Counted from the stretch's first letter, positions 17,320 to 25,633 are shown. The stretch: 27,431 bases of DNA from Clostridia bacterium (GCA_900754175.1 CAAEBS010000076.1:1-27431); one strand, 5' to 3'. Numbers and translations: made by a program. The notes: generated by a model not told the origin, from the sequence alone.

Positions 17320-18028
17320 AAACATTTATCTGCTTGCCGGCGTGAGCTACGGCACGCTGGGAAACGTTTACGGTATCGTTTACCGTGACGGTCTGGTGAT
17401 GATCGACTGCGGGCGCCCGGATGAAGCGGTGCCGGTGATCGAGGAAAATCTCAGAGCTTGGCACCTGGACGGGTTGCCGGTCACGCATTTGCTGATTACA
17501 CACGGTCACCCCGACCACTGCGCCAATGCGTTGTATTTCCAGAAAAAAGGCACGGTTGTGATTGCCGGCGGAAAAGACGCAAGGCAGATCATCCGGCTGG
17601 GGGACTACGATCCGCAAATTTTCCCCTGCGTGCTTCACGATTTTGAGGAGGACTGCCTTTTTGAACCGTGCGAGGTGGATGTGCAGATCGACGAGGATTG
17701 CAGTTTTGCGATCGGAGATCTTGCGGTGGAGGTGATCCTTACCCCGGGTCACACGCAGGGAAGCGTGGTATACATGATCGGGATCAAGGGAAAGCGGTAT
17801 ATGTTTTCCGGTGATACGCTCAGTATTTCGGGCAGCCGGGGAACCGTCCCCATTCTGGGGACCTCCGCCTCGGTGGATTATTGCGGCAGGGATTATATCG
17901 CCAGTATGCAGAAGCTTTTGAACCGCTACCCGGATGGAATTCTGGGCGGACACGGCTTTCCACGCTTCGGCGCCTGCAACAGGATCGTGGCGAGCGCCTG
18001 CATGAAAGCAATGGCAGAAAGGAGCTGA
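17306..18028 (+). CDS. Metallo-beta-lactamase-fold hydrolase
   Basis: A 240-residue cytoplasmic enzyme, the usual size for small glyoxalase II-like MBL proteins. The ATG at 17306 is chosen because GGGGAG lies five bases upstream and it gives the standard MBL N-terminus (LTENIYLLAGVSYGTLGNVYGIVYRDGLVMIDCG); an in-frame ATG further upstream adds a non-homologous extension. Metal ligands are all present: H66-G-H68-P-D70-H71, H149 in TPGHTQG, D170 in FSGDT and H216 in GGHGFP. The family binds two Zn or Fe ions and hydrolyses esters, thioesters, lactones or phosphodiesters. It overlaps the SGNH gene by 14 bases and is only four bases from the next propeller gene, so the three are very likely translated together. 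A lactonase or similar step on a sugar intermediate is possible but not shown by the sequence. Confidence 0.9.
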   Translation: MRLTENIYLLAGVSYGTLGNVYGIVYRDGLVMIDCGRPDEAVPVIEENLRAWHLDGLPVTHLLITHGHPDHCANALYFQKKGTVVIAGGKDARQIIRLGDYDPQIFPCVLHDFEEDCLFEPCEVDVQIDEDCSFAIGDLAVEVILTPGHTQGSVVYMIGIKGKRYMFSGDTLSISGSRGTVPILGTSASVDYCGRDYIASMQKLLNRYPDGILGGHGFPRFGACNRIVASACMKAMAERS

Positions 18029-18032
18029 GACG

Positions 18033-19289
18033 ATGAGAAAAATAGAACCTCTGGCAAATGATTTTATCAAGGTCTATGAAAGCGATATCGAGGGGAAGAA
18101 AGAATACTGCTTTACGCCCGGGATCTGCGCTTTGCCCGACGGAAGGATCATTGCCACGCTGGACCGTCATTACCCCGGAATGCCCGCTGAGGAGCGGGGC
18201 ATGATCTTCCTTTCGGATGATTGTCTCCATTTCCGGTTTGTCGGGTATTTTCCGTTCGGACACGCACGCCCTTTTGTGGCGGGAGATTCGGTCTACATCA
18301 TCGGTCAGCAGGGAAATATCCGGATTATCCGCTCGGACGACCGGGGAGAGACCTGGAGTGCGTACAGCGCCCTGACGCCGGAGGGCGGAGAGGGGAGCTG
18401 GCACGCTTCCGCAACCAACGTGTGGTATGAGAGGGATCGCCTTTATCTCGTCATGGAGCATCGGGTGGCACCCGACTGCGTGTCGTGGCCGGTTGCGGCA
18501 ATGGCGCCGGTGCTGATGCGTGCGGATGTTCACGACGATCTGCTGTTGCCGGAAAGCTGGACTTTTGCCAATGAAGTTTTCTTCCGGGACGCTGTTGACG
18601 AGACGAAGCTGGATGATTTCGGCGTTCCGTTTTATCAGGTCCCCCGTGGCGGCGTGACGTATACCAGGGCGCCGGACAAAAACTGCCCGGATCCACGCAG
18701 TTGCGCACCGATCGGATGGCTGGAGACCAACGTCGTCCGCTTTACCGACCCCACGCATTACTGGTACAGCAAACAGCCGACCTTTCACCTGTTCGCCCGT
18801 GCCCATACCGGCGGAACCGGCTATTGCGCTCTGGCAAAGGTGACCGAGTGCAAGGACGGACGGCTTATTACCTCCTTTGAACACGTTCCCTCGGGGCGCA
18901 GATGCGTATTTCTGCCTATGCCCGGCGGACAGATGCGGTTCCATTTGCTGTACGACGAGAAAAGCCGGTTGTACTGGCTGTTGAGCACACAGGCGACCGA
19001 CAGTATGACCCGGTCCGAGTGCCTGCCGCCGGATCGTTACAATCTTCCCAACAACGAGCGGCGACGGCTTGTCCTGCACTTCTCCAAAAACTGTGTGGAC
19101 TGGTGCTTTGCCGGTCTTGTAGCGGTCGGAGAGGTGGAAAAGGCGTCACGGCACTACGCATCCATGATGATTTACGGAGACGATCTGCTGATTCTCAGCC
19201 GCTCCGGCGATACCCGGGCGCACAGTGCGCACAACGGAAATCTGATCACGCTTCACCGTGTTGAAAATTTCCGGGAGCTGATCTATTGA
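18033..19289 (+). CDS. Second cytoplasmic sialidase-like beta-propeller protein
   Basis: A 418-residue protein without signal peptide. The ATG at 18033 follows AAAGGAG by eight bases. It opens directly into the propeller: YCFTPGICALPDGRIIATLD, HARPFVAGDSVYIIG, one clear Asp-box RSDDRGETW (100-108), GWLETNVVRF near 230, and the shared C-terminus DDLLILSRSGD... AHNGNLITLHRVENFRELI. The ending matches the proteins at 5834 and 10221, so all three belong to one family, but this one is shortest and lacks the N-terminal beta domain of 10221. The stretch around 140-205 (HRVAPDC... TRAPDKNCPDPRS) is unlike the other two. The gap to the MBL gene is four bases. The function is unknown; hydrolysis of an imported glycoside is the usual guess for this group. 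Confidence 0.8.
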   Translation: MRKIEPLANDFIKVYESDIEGKKEYCFTPGICALPDGRIIATLDRHYPGMPAEERGMIFLSDDCLHFRFVGYFPFGHARPFVAGDSVYIIGQQGNIRIIRSDDRGETWSAYSALTPEGGEGSWHASATNVWYERDRLYLVMEHRVAPDCVSWPVAAMAPVLMRADVHDDLLLPESWTFANEVFFRDAVDETKLDDFGVPFYQVPRGGVTYTRAPDKNCPDPRSCAPIGWLETNVVRFTDPTHYWYSKQPTFHLFARAHTGGTGYCALAKVTECKDGRLITSFEHVPSGRRCVFLPMPGGQMRFHLLYDEKSRLYWLLSTQATDSMTRSECLPPDRYNLPNNERRRLVLHFSKNCVDWCFAGLVAVGEVEKASRHYASMMIYGDDLLILSRSGDTRAHSAHNGNLITLHRVENFRELIY

Positions 19290-19311
19290 CCGGGTGAAAA
19301 ATACCGGCACG

Positions 19312-19358
19312 GATGAGCAGGGAAAAGCGCAGAGCCAAACGGCTCCCGCTCCTGCATC
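19312..19358 (+). other. Imperfect stem-loop between propeller and solute-binding genes
   Basis: GATG(A)GCAGG pairs with CCTGCATC with one bulge, enclosing an inner GAGCC-AAAC-GGCTC hairpin. A second small hairpin, AAGTC-TTAC-GACTT (19385-19398), follows just before the ribosome site of the solute-binding protein gene. There is no adjacent T-run, so this is not a standard terminator. Such intercistronic stems often stabilise or separate segments of an operon mRNA, and binding-protein genes are commonly expressed more than their neighbours. That role is inferred. Confidence 0.45.
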
Positions 19359-19418
19359 TGCGCCGTTGCGAAACACAAAAATAGAAGTCTTACGACTTTT
19401 GAAAGGAAAGGATTGCCC

Positions 19419-20915
19419 ATGAAAAGAGTTATTTGTCTGATATGTGCGGTTTTAATGCTTCTTCCGATGTTGTTTGCCTGCAAGAAAAAAGAAGAGGATG
19501 AAAAGCCCGCCAATACGGTGACGACCCAGTCCGATGTGGATGAGTCGCCCAACGACCACGACGATCTTCCCGATGATCTGGATTTCCAGGGGAGAAGCGT
19601 GAAAATTTTCTACGGTGTATACGACCCGAACTTTGACTGCCAGGCGTGGGAGCTGGAGGGAACCCTCAGCAATTCCGACGTGGTGGCAAGTAGCGTTTAT
19701 ACCCGTAACCTCAACGTGAAGTCACGTCTGAACGTTTCGCTGGATTTTGTCAGCTACGGAAACGTTCTGGTGCTCAAGGATTATATCAACCACATTGAAA
19801 ACGAAATTGCGCTCAGCGGTTCGAGCGAATACGATCTGGTTTACCACCGTGCTTCCGATTCCGTGGCGCAGGCAAACAAAGGATATTTCAGAAATATTTC
19901 CGATCTGCCTTATGCCAACTGGGAAAAGAGCTACTGGTTCAACAACCAGATGGAAAGCATTTCGCTGAACAAATCCGGAAAGTACGTGCTGCTCGGCGAC
20001 CTGCTGGTAAGCAACTATGCCAACATGACCGCCATGTTCTTCAACCGTGACCTGTACGAGAACCAGTTCCAGGGCAAAAAGTCCGACGAGATCTACGACA
20101 TGGTCAGAAACAACGAGTGGACGTGGGAAAATTATTTCAAGATCGTAGCGGAGGTTCATGAGGACACCGGAAGCGACAACGTAGCGGAAAATATCTACGG
20201 AGCGCATTGGGAAAACGGAACGAGAACCTGCTTCTACTACCCCTTTACCAGCGGTCTGCGGTTTACCACCCGGAATGACGAAGGCTTCCCCGTGCTGAAT
20301 TTCAACAATCAGAGAAACGGCGCAATGGTGGAGGATCTGTACGACTTCATCAACACCAACCCCGGTGCGGCAATGATGAGTTACGACGAGGCGGCAGCAA
20401 GCTTCCTGGGCGGACGCATGATGTTTTACAGCTACTTCCTCTCCAGAGGAACCGATATCAGCGCCAATGCGCAATTCCGCTACGGCATCCTGCCTTTCCC
20501 GAAATATGACGAATCGACCGATTACACGTCGATCATTCTGACGGGCGCCGGCGTATTCACGATCCCGCTTTCGGTGGACGGCGACAGCAGAATGGAATGT
20601 CTGGGCGCCACGCTGGAGGCAATGTGCTCGGAAAGCAAAAAGCTGATCGTACCCTCGTACTATGAAACGGTTCTGAAGATCAAGCAGGCAACTGCGCTGG
20701 AAGACCGTGAGATGATCGGAATGATCCGGGATCACCTGAACTTTGACGTGTCCTTCTGGATGTCCTCCAGCATGGGCGGCGTTGCCTCTGTGTTCCAGAA
20801 AACCATTCTGACCAACAAGACCAACAGCCTTTCCAGAACGTGGCGGGAGCTGGGTTCCGGTTATGAAAGCAAGCTGGCAACTCTGATCGACAATTACAAA
20901 AAGACCAATTCGTAA
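19419..20915 (+). CDS. ABC transporter extracellular solute-binding lipoprotein (sugar type)
   Basis: A 498-residue lipoprotein that captures a ligand, probably an oligosaccharide, outside the cell for an ABC importer. The ATG at 19419 follows AAAGGAAAGG; the signal peptide MKRVICLICAVLMLLPMLFAC ends in lipobox L-F-A-C. An acidic, low-complexity spacer (residues about 22-50) precedes the two-lobed binding domain. Features of the family-1 sugar-binding class include the early beta strand RSVKIFYGVYDP, EYDLVYHRASDSVAQANKGY, GDLLVSNYANMTAMFFNRDLYE, the NNEWTWENYFKIVAEVHED motif, and the hinge-region stretch QFRYGILPFPKYDES. No permease or ATPase gene is in the window, so its partners must lie elsewhere. 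A structured 129-base gap upstream suggests its own level of expression. Confidence 0.88.
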   Translation: MKRVICLICAVLMLLPMLFACKKKEEDEKPANTVTTQSDVDESPNDHDDLPDDLDFQGRSVKIFYGVYDPNFDCQAWELEGTLSNSDVVASSVYTRNLNVKSRLNVSLDFVSYGNVLVLKDYINHIENEIALSGSSEYDLVYHRASDSVAQANKGYFRNISDLPYANWEKSYWFNNQMESISLNKSGKYVLLGDLLVSNYANMTAMFFNRDLYENQFQGKKSDEIYDMVRNNEWTWENYFKIVAEVHEDTGSDNVAENIYGAHWENGTRTCFYYPFTSGLRFTTRNDEGFPVLNFNNQRNGAMVEDLYDFINTNPGAAMMSYDEAAASFLGGRMMFYSYFLSRGTDISANAQFRYGILPFPKYDESTDYTSIILTGAGVFTIPLSVDGDSRMECLGATLEAMCSESKKLIVPSYYETVLKIKQATALEDREMIGMIRDHLNFDVSFWMSSSMGGVASVFQKTILTNKTNSLSRTWRELGSGYESKLATLIDNYKKTNS

Positions 20916-20946
20916 CGGCATCCTATAAAGAGAGGAAATTTCAAAT

Positions 20947-22068
20947 ATGAAAAAAGTACTTGCTTTTGTATCGGCGCTTCTTATGATGTGTATGATCGTT
21001 TGCCCGGTCTTTGCGCAGGATGCGCAGGGTGAGGAGGCAAAGGCGATGAAGGGCGCTTATCAGAGCGGCAACGACTTTGTTATGTTCATTCAGGCGGAAG
21101 ACACCGAATTCGTTCAGATGACGAACTCCGGCGACTGGGTGGTAAGCGACAATGCCGGCGCATTGGGCGGCAAGACCCTGGAATGTAAGAAGAAAGCAAG
21201 CGGGATCACGGGAAACGGTCTTGCCGTAAAGTTTGCCGTTCCCGCAGACGGAGAATACAGCATCTGGGGCAGAGTCTGCGCCCCGTCCCACAACTCCAAC
21301 TCGTTTTTCTACTCCATCGACGGTGGTGCGCAAAAGATCTGGGATATGTGCGACGAGGATGAAGCCGTAGCGCCCGAAAGCTACAACGCATGGCATTATT
21401 TCTACCTGTCGGAGCGTGTCAAAGGAACCTATTCCGACACCAAGCAGTACGGCACCTGGACGATCGAGCACGATGAGTGGAGACATTCTCCCGCCAGACT
21501 GACGCTGACGGCGGGAATTCACGAGCTGAAGATCACGGGAAGAGAAGCAGGGGCTATGCTGGATGAGATCGTGATCTCCTCTTACAGCATTGCGCAGTAC
21601 GACCCGAATTTTTACGAGGGCAACACCAATACCATCAGCGTCTGCAAATTCTGCGGAACCGACGTTCACCACTACGTGGCGGATCCTTTTGCCAAGCTGG
21701 GCAAGAGCGCCGAGGAGTATTTTACCACGGTGCTTCACACCGATGCGACGGCATGGAAGACCGACCTTGAGATCACGTTTGACGAGGAAGGTCCCGGCAA
21801 GAACGACGGGGATAACGGAAACAACAATAACAACAATAATGGTTCAAAGCCTTCCGGCTCTGACAAGACACCGGCGGACACCGGAGAGAGCCAGAAGCCG
21901 TCTGCTTCCAAGACGACCGATACAGAGGCTCAGACCTCGGAGGGGGAGAAGAAGGGATGCAAATCTTCTCTTGAAGCCGGCGGAGTTATCCTTCTCTGCG
22001 TGCTGGGAACCTCTGCAACCGTGGCGACGGGCACACGTCGGGGTAAGACCAGACGTTGCCGGAAATAA
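20947..22068 (+). CDS. Secreted CBM6-like carbohydrate-binding protein with GC-x-S C-terminal anchor
   Basis: A 373-residue exported protein. The ATG at 20947 follows AGAGGAAA; the signal peptide is MKKVLAFVSALLMMCMIVCP with cleavage near A23. Residues about 36-220 resemble a CBM6/CBM35-type jelly roll: FIQAEDTEFVQMTNSGDWVV, AVKFAVPADGEYSIWGRVCA, FFYSIDGG, and LTLTAGIHELKITGREAGAMLDEIVIS are the standard strands of that fold. Next comes CKFCGTDVHHY (about 236-246), a short C-x2-C-x4-H-H motif of unknown role. A linker with a run of asparagines leads to E-K-K-G-C338-K-S-S, a hydrophobic stretch and a basic tail, the anchor shared with 4656 and 8395. No catalytic residues are evident. It is probably a surface glycan-binding protein working beside the solute-binding lipoprotein 31 bases upstream. 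Confidence 0.82.
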   Translation: MKKVLAFVSALLMMCMIVCPVFAQDAQGEEAKAMKGAYQSGNDFVMFIQAEDTEFVQMTNSGDWVVSDNAGALGGKTLECKKKASGITGNGLAVKFAVPADGEYSIWGRVCAPSHNSNSFFYSIDGGAQKIWDMCDEDEAVAPESYNAWHYFYLSERVKGTYSDTKQYGTWTIEHDEWRHSPARLTLTAGIHELKITGREAGAMLDEIVISSYSIAQYDPNFYEGNTNTISVCKFCGTDVHHYVADPFAKLGKSAEEYFTTVLHTDATAWKTDLEITFDEEGPGKNDGDNGNNNNNNNGSKPSGSDKTPADTGESQKPSASKTTDTEAQTSEGEKKGCKSSLEAGGVILLCVLGTSATVATGTRRGKTRRCRK

Positions 22069-22090
22069 GAATATTTCAAAAGAATCAAAG

Positions 22091-22120
22091 CGGCGCTTGC
22101 ATGAGATTATGCAGGCGCCG
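22091..22120 (+). other. 12-bp stem-loop between CBM6-like and aldolase genes
   Basis: CGGCGCTTGCAT and ATGCAGGCGCCG pair around a GAGATT loop, with one G-U pair. It starts 22 bases after the CBM6-like stop. No T-run follows, so on the + strand it is a mRNA stem-loop or weak Rho-assisted stop rather than a clear intrinsic terminator. The aldolase start lies about 70 bases downstream. Confidence 0.55.
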
Positions 22121-22189
22121 GCTGAAACACCGTATGTTTAATTGATAGGGGAGATAGCGATATCGACCGTGGCTCAAAGGGAGAATAGA

Positions 22190-23122
22190 ATGAAATTCAA
22201 AGTAAAAGGCGGCGTTTATCCTACAATGGTGACGCCGTATCGTGACGGAAAAATTGATTATGCGGCTTGCGAGGCGCTGGTGGAATGGTACTGGAAAAAG
22301 GGATGCGACGGCATTTTTGCCGCATGCCAGTCCAGCGAGATCATGTATCTTTCGCTGGAGGAACGGGTCCTGCTGACACGTACCGTTATCAGAAAGAGCC
22401 GGGAGTTGGCGCAGAGCGACAAGAGCCGGGAGCCGATGATGATCGTGGCGTCCGGTCATGTTTCGGATTCTTTTGCGGAGCAGGTCAGGGAACTGAACGC
22501 CATTGCCGCCGAGGGACCCGATGCCCTGATCCTGATCAGCAACCGGATGGATATAGAAAACACCTCGGAGGACAAGTGGATTGCGGATACCGAAAAGCTG
22601 ATCGCAGAGCTTCCCGCCGATATGCCGCTCGGCATTTACGAGTGCCCGCAACCGTATAAACGGTTGCTTACCGAAAAGATGATCAAATGGTGTATTTCCA
22701 CCGGAAGATTTTATTTCGTCAAGGACACCTGCTGTGACGCAGAGGAAATTGCACGGCGGCTGGAATGGTGCCGTGGAAGCGAGCTTAAGATCTTCAACGC
22801 CAATGCGCAGACGCTGTTGCGGACGCTTCGTGACGGAGCTTACGGCTACTGCGGCGTTATGGCAAATTTCCACCCCGATCTGTACGTCCGTCTGATGAAC
22901 CTGAATCCGGCTTCCCGGGAAGCGTCGCTTTTGCAGGACTTTCTGGGGCTGGCGGCAAATATCGAAAGACTGACCTATCCGTGCTGTGCCAAATATTATT
23001 TGCGTGAAATTGAACATATTCCGATGGAGATCGACGCCAGAAGCAAGGACGTAAAGAATTTTACCCCTTACGAGCAGGATTGCATCCGGCAGCTGGCAGA
23101 ACTTTCAACCGCCGTCGGATAA
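22190..23122 (+). CDS. DapA/NanA-superfamily (dihydrodipicolinate synthase-like) aldolase
   Basis: A 310-residue cytoplasmic class I aldolase or lyase with a TIM-barrel fold. The ATG at 22190 follows AAAGGGAGAA; this start gives the usual MKFKVKGGVYPTMVTPYRDG opening, while an upstream in-frame TTG would add an unconserved stretch. The Schiff-base lysine is K178 in FYFVKDTCCD, and the partner tyrosine is Y150 in GIYECPQP. The helix motif MYLSLEERVLLTR is standard. The substrate loop that is usually G-T-T-G-E or G-S-T-G-E reads A-C-Q-S-S-E here, so the carboxylate-binding site differs from both DapA and NanA. The superfamily makes or splits 2-keto acids such as sialic acid, 2-keto-3-deoxy sugar acids and dihydrodipicolinate. 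In a catabolic cluster, a sugar-acid aldolase is more likely than a lysine-biosynthesis enzyme, but the substrate is not established. Confidence 0.87.
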   Translation: MKFKVKGGVYPTMVTPYRDGKIDYAACEALVEWYWKKGCDGIFAACQSSEIMYLSLEERVLLTRTVIRKSRELAQSDKSREPMMIVASGHVSDSFAEQVRELNAIAAEGPDALILISNRMDIENTSEDKWIADTEKLIAELPADMPLGIYECPQPYKRLLTEKMIKWCISTGRFYFVKDTCCDAEEIARRLEWCRGSELKIFNANAQTLLRTLRDGAYGYCGVMANFHPDLYVRLMNLNPASREASLLQDFLGLAANIERLTYPCCAKYYLREIEHIPMEIDARSKDVKNFTPYEQDCIRQLAELSTAVG

Positions 23123-23159
23123 CCCGCAGGCGATCGGTATCGGGAAGAGAGGGAACGAC

Positions 23160-25619
23160 ATGAGAAAAGGCATACCTATCATTTCATTACTGCTTATCAT
23201 GGCTTTTTTGCTCACCGGATGTGCTGCCGGCAATTCCACCGGAACCGGTTCCGATACAGAGAACGTCACGACGGATCAGTCGGGGAAAAACGAGGAATCC
23301 GATATGAATCAGGAAAATAACCAGAACAACGATTTTACCGTTGAAACGGTAACCGTTCACCCCGGGGACCTTACGTTTCCGTCCGGCGCATGGAGCTGGG
23401 AGGGCGAAGCGGTGACCGGAAAGAACGCTTCCGGCGGAAACTGCTTCGCAATGACCAACGTCTATACGCCTGCGGGCGAGAGCTTCTCTCTGGAGGCAGA
23501 TCTGAAAATTGTTTCCGGCAGATGCGGGGGACTGGTGTTTGGCGTGCTGAGCGATATCAAGCCGGACAGCGCATGGTACTGCGTCAATATTGACCGCAAC
23601 AAAAAGAACATCCGTCTGTTCAGCTCCGGCGTCGGCGACCAGGGAACCTCGCAGAATGCGCAGAGGACCCTGAGCGACGAGGAGCTGGCAATGGACACTT
23701 ACCGCCTGAAGGTGGGATATCAGGACAAAAGGATCACGTTCTGGCTGAACGGCGAGGTGGTGGATTCCCGGGAGGAAAGCAATTTTCAGGGCGGGTATCT
23801 TGGACTGAACACCTTTAAGGGAGAGGTGCGGTTTACCAACATCCGCTACACGGTGGGCAACTTCCGGATCCCGCTGACCGAGCTGAAATTGACGGTGGGA
23901 GATCGGGTGTATCCGCTTGAGACCGCCCGGTATCATATTGTAAAAAATATCGGAGAGGTAAACGGCGCCGTCAGCCTGACGGTAGGACTTCCGGACGGGT
24001 TCTCTTCGGAATTTGATGGTGTGCAGAACGCAGGATCGGCAACCTATTCTTTCGTTCCCGCATACGGAAGAAAGAATTATGCGCTGAAAATATCTCATCC
24101 CGAATACGGCACGATGTCGATACGGCTTGAGCTTACGGTGGATATTCCGCCTGAGCTGATCTATACCGATCCTTACCGTCCCCAGTATCACTATTCCCCG
24201 CAGAAGAATTTTACCGGCGACCCCAACGGATTGGTGTACAACGCCACCACCGGCGAATATCACCTTTTCCACCAGTACAATCCCAGCGATATCATCAACG
24301 GGAATCAGGTGTGGGGACATGCGGTGTCCAAAGATCTGATCCACTGGGTCGATCTCGGCATTGCCATTGACCGGGAACCGGACGGCGGACGCATTTATTC
24401 CGGCTCGGCTGTGATCGACTATGCAAACACGACCGGATTCTTCCACGACGGTATCCCTGCGGCATCCCGCATGGTTGCCATTTACACGGTCAAGAACCCG
24501 GATAATTCCTGCGATCAGAATATTGCCTACTCTCTGGACGACGGATATACCTGGATCAAGTATAAGGGAAATCCGGTGATCCCGACTTCGGCGAGCCGCA
24601 CCGGTCCCACCTTCCGGGACCCGAAGGTGCTCTGGATCGAAGACCCCGCGCAGGAAAACGGCGGGCTTTGGCTGATGATACTCGGCGGCACGGCGGCGCA
24701 GATCTTTACCTCGCACGACCTGAAAACGTGGGAGTACAATTCTTCCCTGAAGGATAAGAGCGGCTCGCCCATTCAGTCGGAGTGCCCCGACCTGTTGCAT
24801 CTGGCACTGGACGGGGATACTGCCCGGATGAAGTACGTTTACTTCGGTGCCGGTCGGTTTTACTACGTGGGAAGCCTGCAAAAGAATACGGACGGCAAAT
24901 ACGAATACGTTGTGGAGCAGGAGATGCGCACGACCGCTTTCAACACGGGGCGGAACTATGCGACCCAGAGCTTTTTCAACGACGCCAAGGGGCGTTGCCT
25001 CATTATCAACCGTCTGCGGGACAACACCGCCGCCCTGCTGGACGGAAAACATTGGAACGGCGTACAGTCCATGCCGTTTGACACGACGCTTGTAACGGCG
25101 GCGGACGGAAGCATGAAGCTTTGCTTTGCGCCGATCGAGGAGCTGACGTCTCTGTATGACGGCGTTTTAAAGGAAATTGCGAACAAAACGCTGACGGCGG
25201 GGCAGTCCGTGCTCGACGACGTGAAGTCCAAGGAGTATCTGCTGGAAACTGCGTTGTGCGTTCAGCCGAATACGACGTTTTCTTTCTACCTGCGTGGAAA
25301 CGGAAACAATTCTGCGGTCCTTACCGGAAAAGCGGACGCTGACGGAAAGGTTCAGATAACCATCAGCACGACGGGCGCTTCCACCGTAAAGGGCGGCTAT
25401 ACCTGGAAGTTTGAGGTGGAGCCGGACAGCGAGGGCATGATCTATCTGACGATCTCGGTGGACAATACGATGCTTGACATCTATATCAACAACGGCGAGT
25501 ATGCCATCAGCGACCTGATATTCCCGGATCCCTCTGTGGAGGATATGCGGTTTCTCGTTTCTTCCGGTTCGCTGGAGATCAGATCTCTCGTTTGTCATCA
25601 GATGAAATCTATCTGGTAA
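23160..25619 (+). CDS. GH32-family glycoside hydrolase lipoprotein (levanase/inulinase/invertase type)
   Basis: An 819-residue surface lipoprotein (MRKGIPIISLLLIMAFLLTG then C; lipobox L-T-G-C), hydrolysing beta-fructosyl linkages if it behaves as its family. Residues about 58-230 are an N-terminal concanavalin A-like domain (SFSLEADLKIVSGRCGGLVFG), followed by a linker domain (240-330). The GH32 five-bladed propeller starts near 335. Catalytic motifs are clear: the nucleophile D354 in NFTGDPNG, the transition-state stabiliser D487 in FRDPKVLW and the acid/base E541 in SECPDLL. HLFHQYNP and HWVDLGIAI are further family marks. The residue before the nucleophile is G rather than the usual N of NDPNG. 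Residues about 660-819 form the usual C-terminal beta-sandwich. It is the only glycosidase family I can assign firmly in the window and points to fructan or sucrose-like substrates. It is followed within 30 bases by the sugar kinase. Confidence 0.92.
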   Translation: MRKGIPIISLLLIMAFLLTGCAAGNSTGTGSDTENVTTDQSGKNEESDMNQENNQNNDFTVETVTVHPGDLTFPSGAWSWEGEAVTGKNASGGNCFAMTNVYTPAGESFSLEADLKIVSGRCGGLVFGVLSDIKPDSAWYCVNIDRNKKNIRLFSSGVGDQGTSQNAQRTLSDEELAMDTYRLKVGYQDKRITFWLNGEVVDSREESNFQGGYLGLNTFKGEVRFTNIRYTVGNFRIPLTELKLTVGDRVYPLETARYHIVKNIGEVNGAVSLTVGLPDGFSSEFDGVQNAGSATYSFVPAYGRKNYALKISHPEYGTMSIRLELTVDIPPELIYTDPYRPQYHYSPQKNFTGDPNGLVYNATTGEYHLFHQYNPSDIINGNQVWGHAVSKDLIHWVDLGIAIDREPDGGRIYSGSAVIDYANTTGFFHDGIPAASRMVAIYTVKNPDNSCDQNIAYSLDDGYTWIKYKGNPVIPTSASRTGPTFRDPKVLWIEDPAQENGGLWLMILGGTAAQIFTSHDLKTWEYNSSLKDKSGSPIQSECPDLLHLALDGDTARMKYVYFGAGRFYYVGSLQKNTDGKYEYVVEQEMRTTAFNTGRNYATQSFFNDAKGRCLIINRLRDNTAALLDGKHWNGVQSMPFDTTLVTAADGSMKLCFAPIEELTSLYDGVLKEIANKTLTAGQSVLDDVKSKEYLLETALCVQPNTTFSFYLRGNGNNSAVLTGKADADGKVQITISTTGASTVKGGYTWKFEVEPDSEGMIYLTISVDNTMLDIYINNGEYAISDLIFPDPSVEDMRFLVSSGSLEIRSLVCHQMKSIW

Positions 25620-25633
25620 TTCAGAATGGGAAA

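Noticed and set aside
19294..19422. GTG-started 42-codon ORF ending in an ATGA overlap with the solute-binding gene
   Set aside because: No Shine-Dalgarno sequence, low-complexity product and overlap with predicted RNA hairpins; I cannot support it as a gene.
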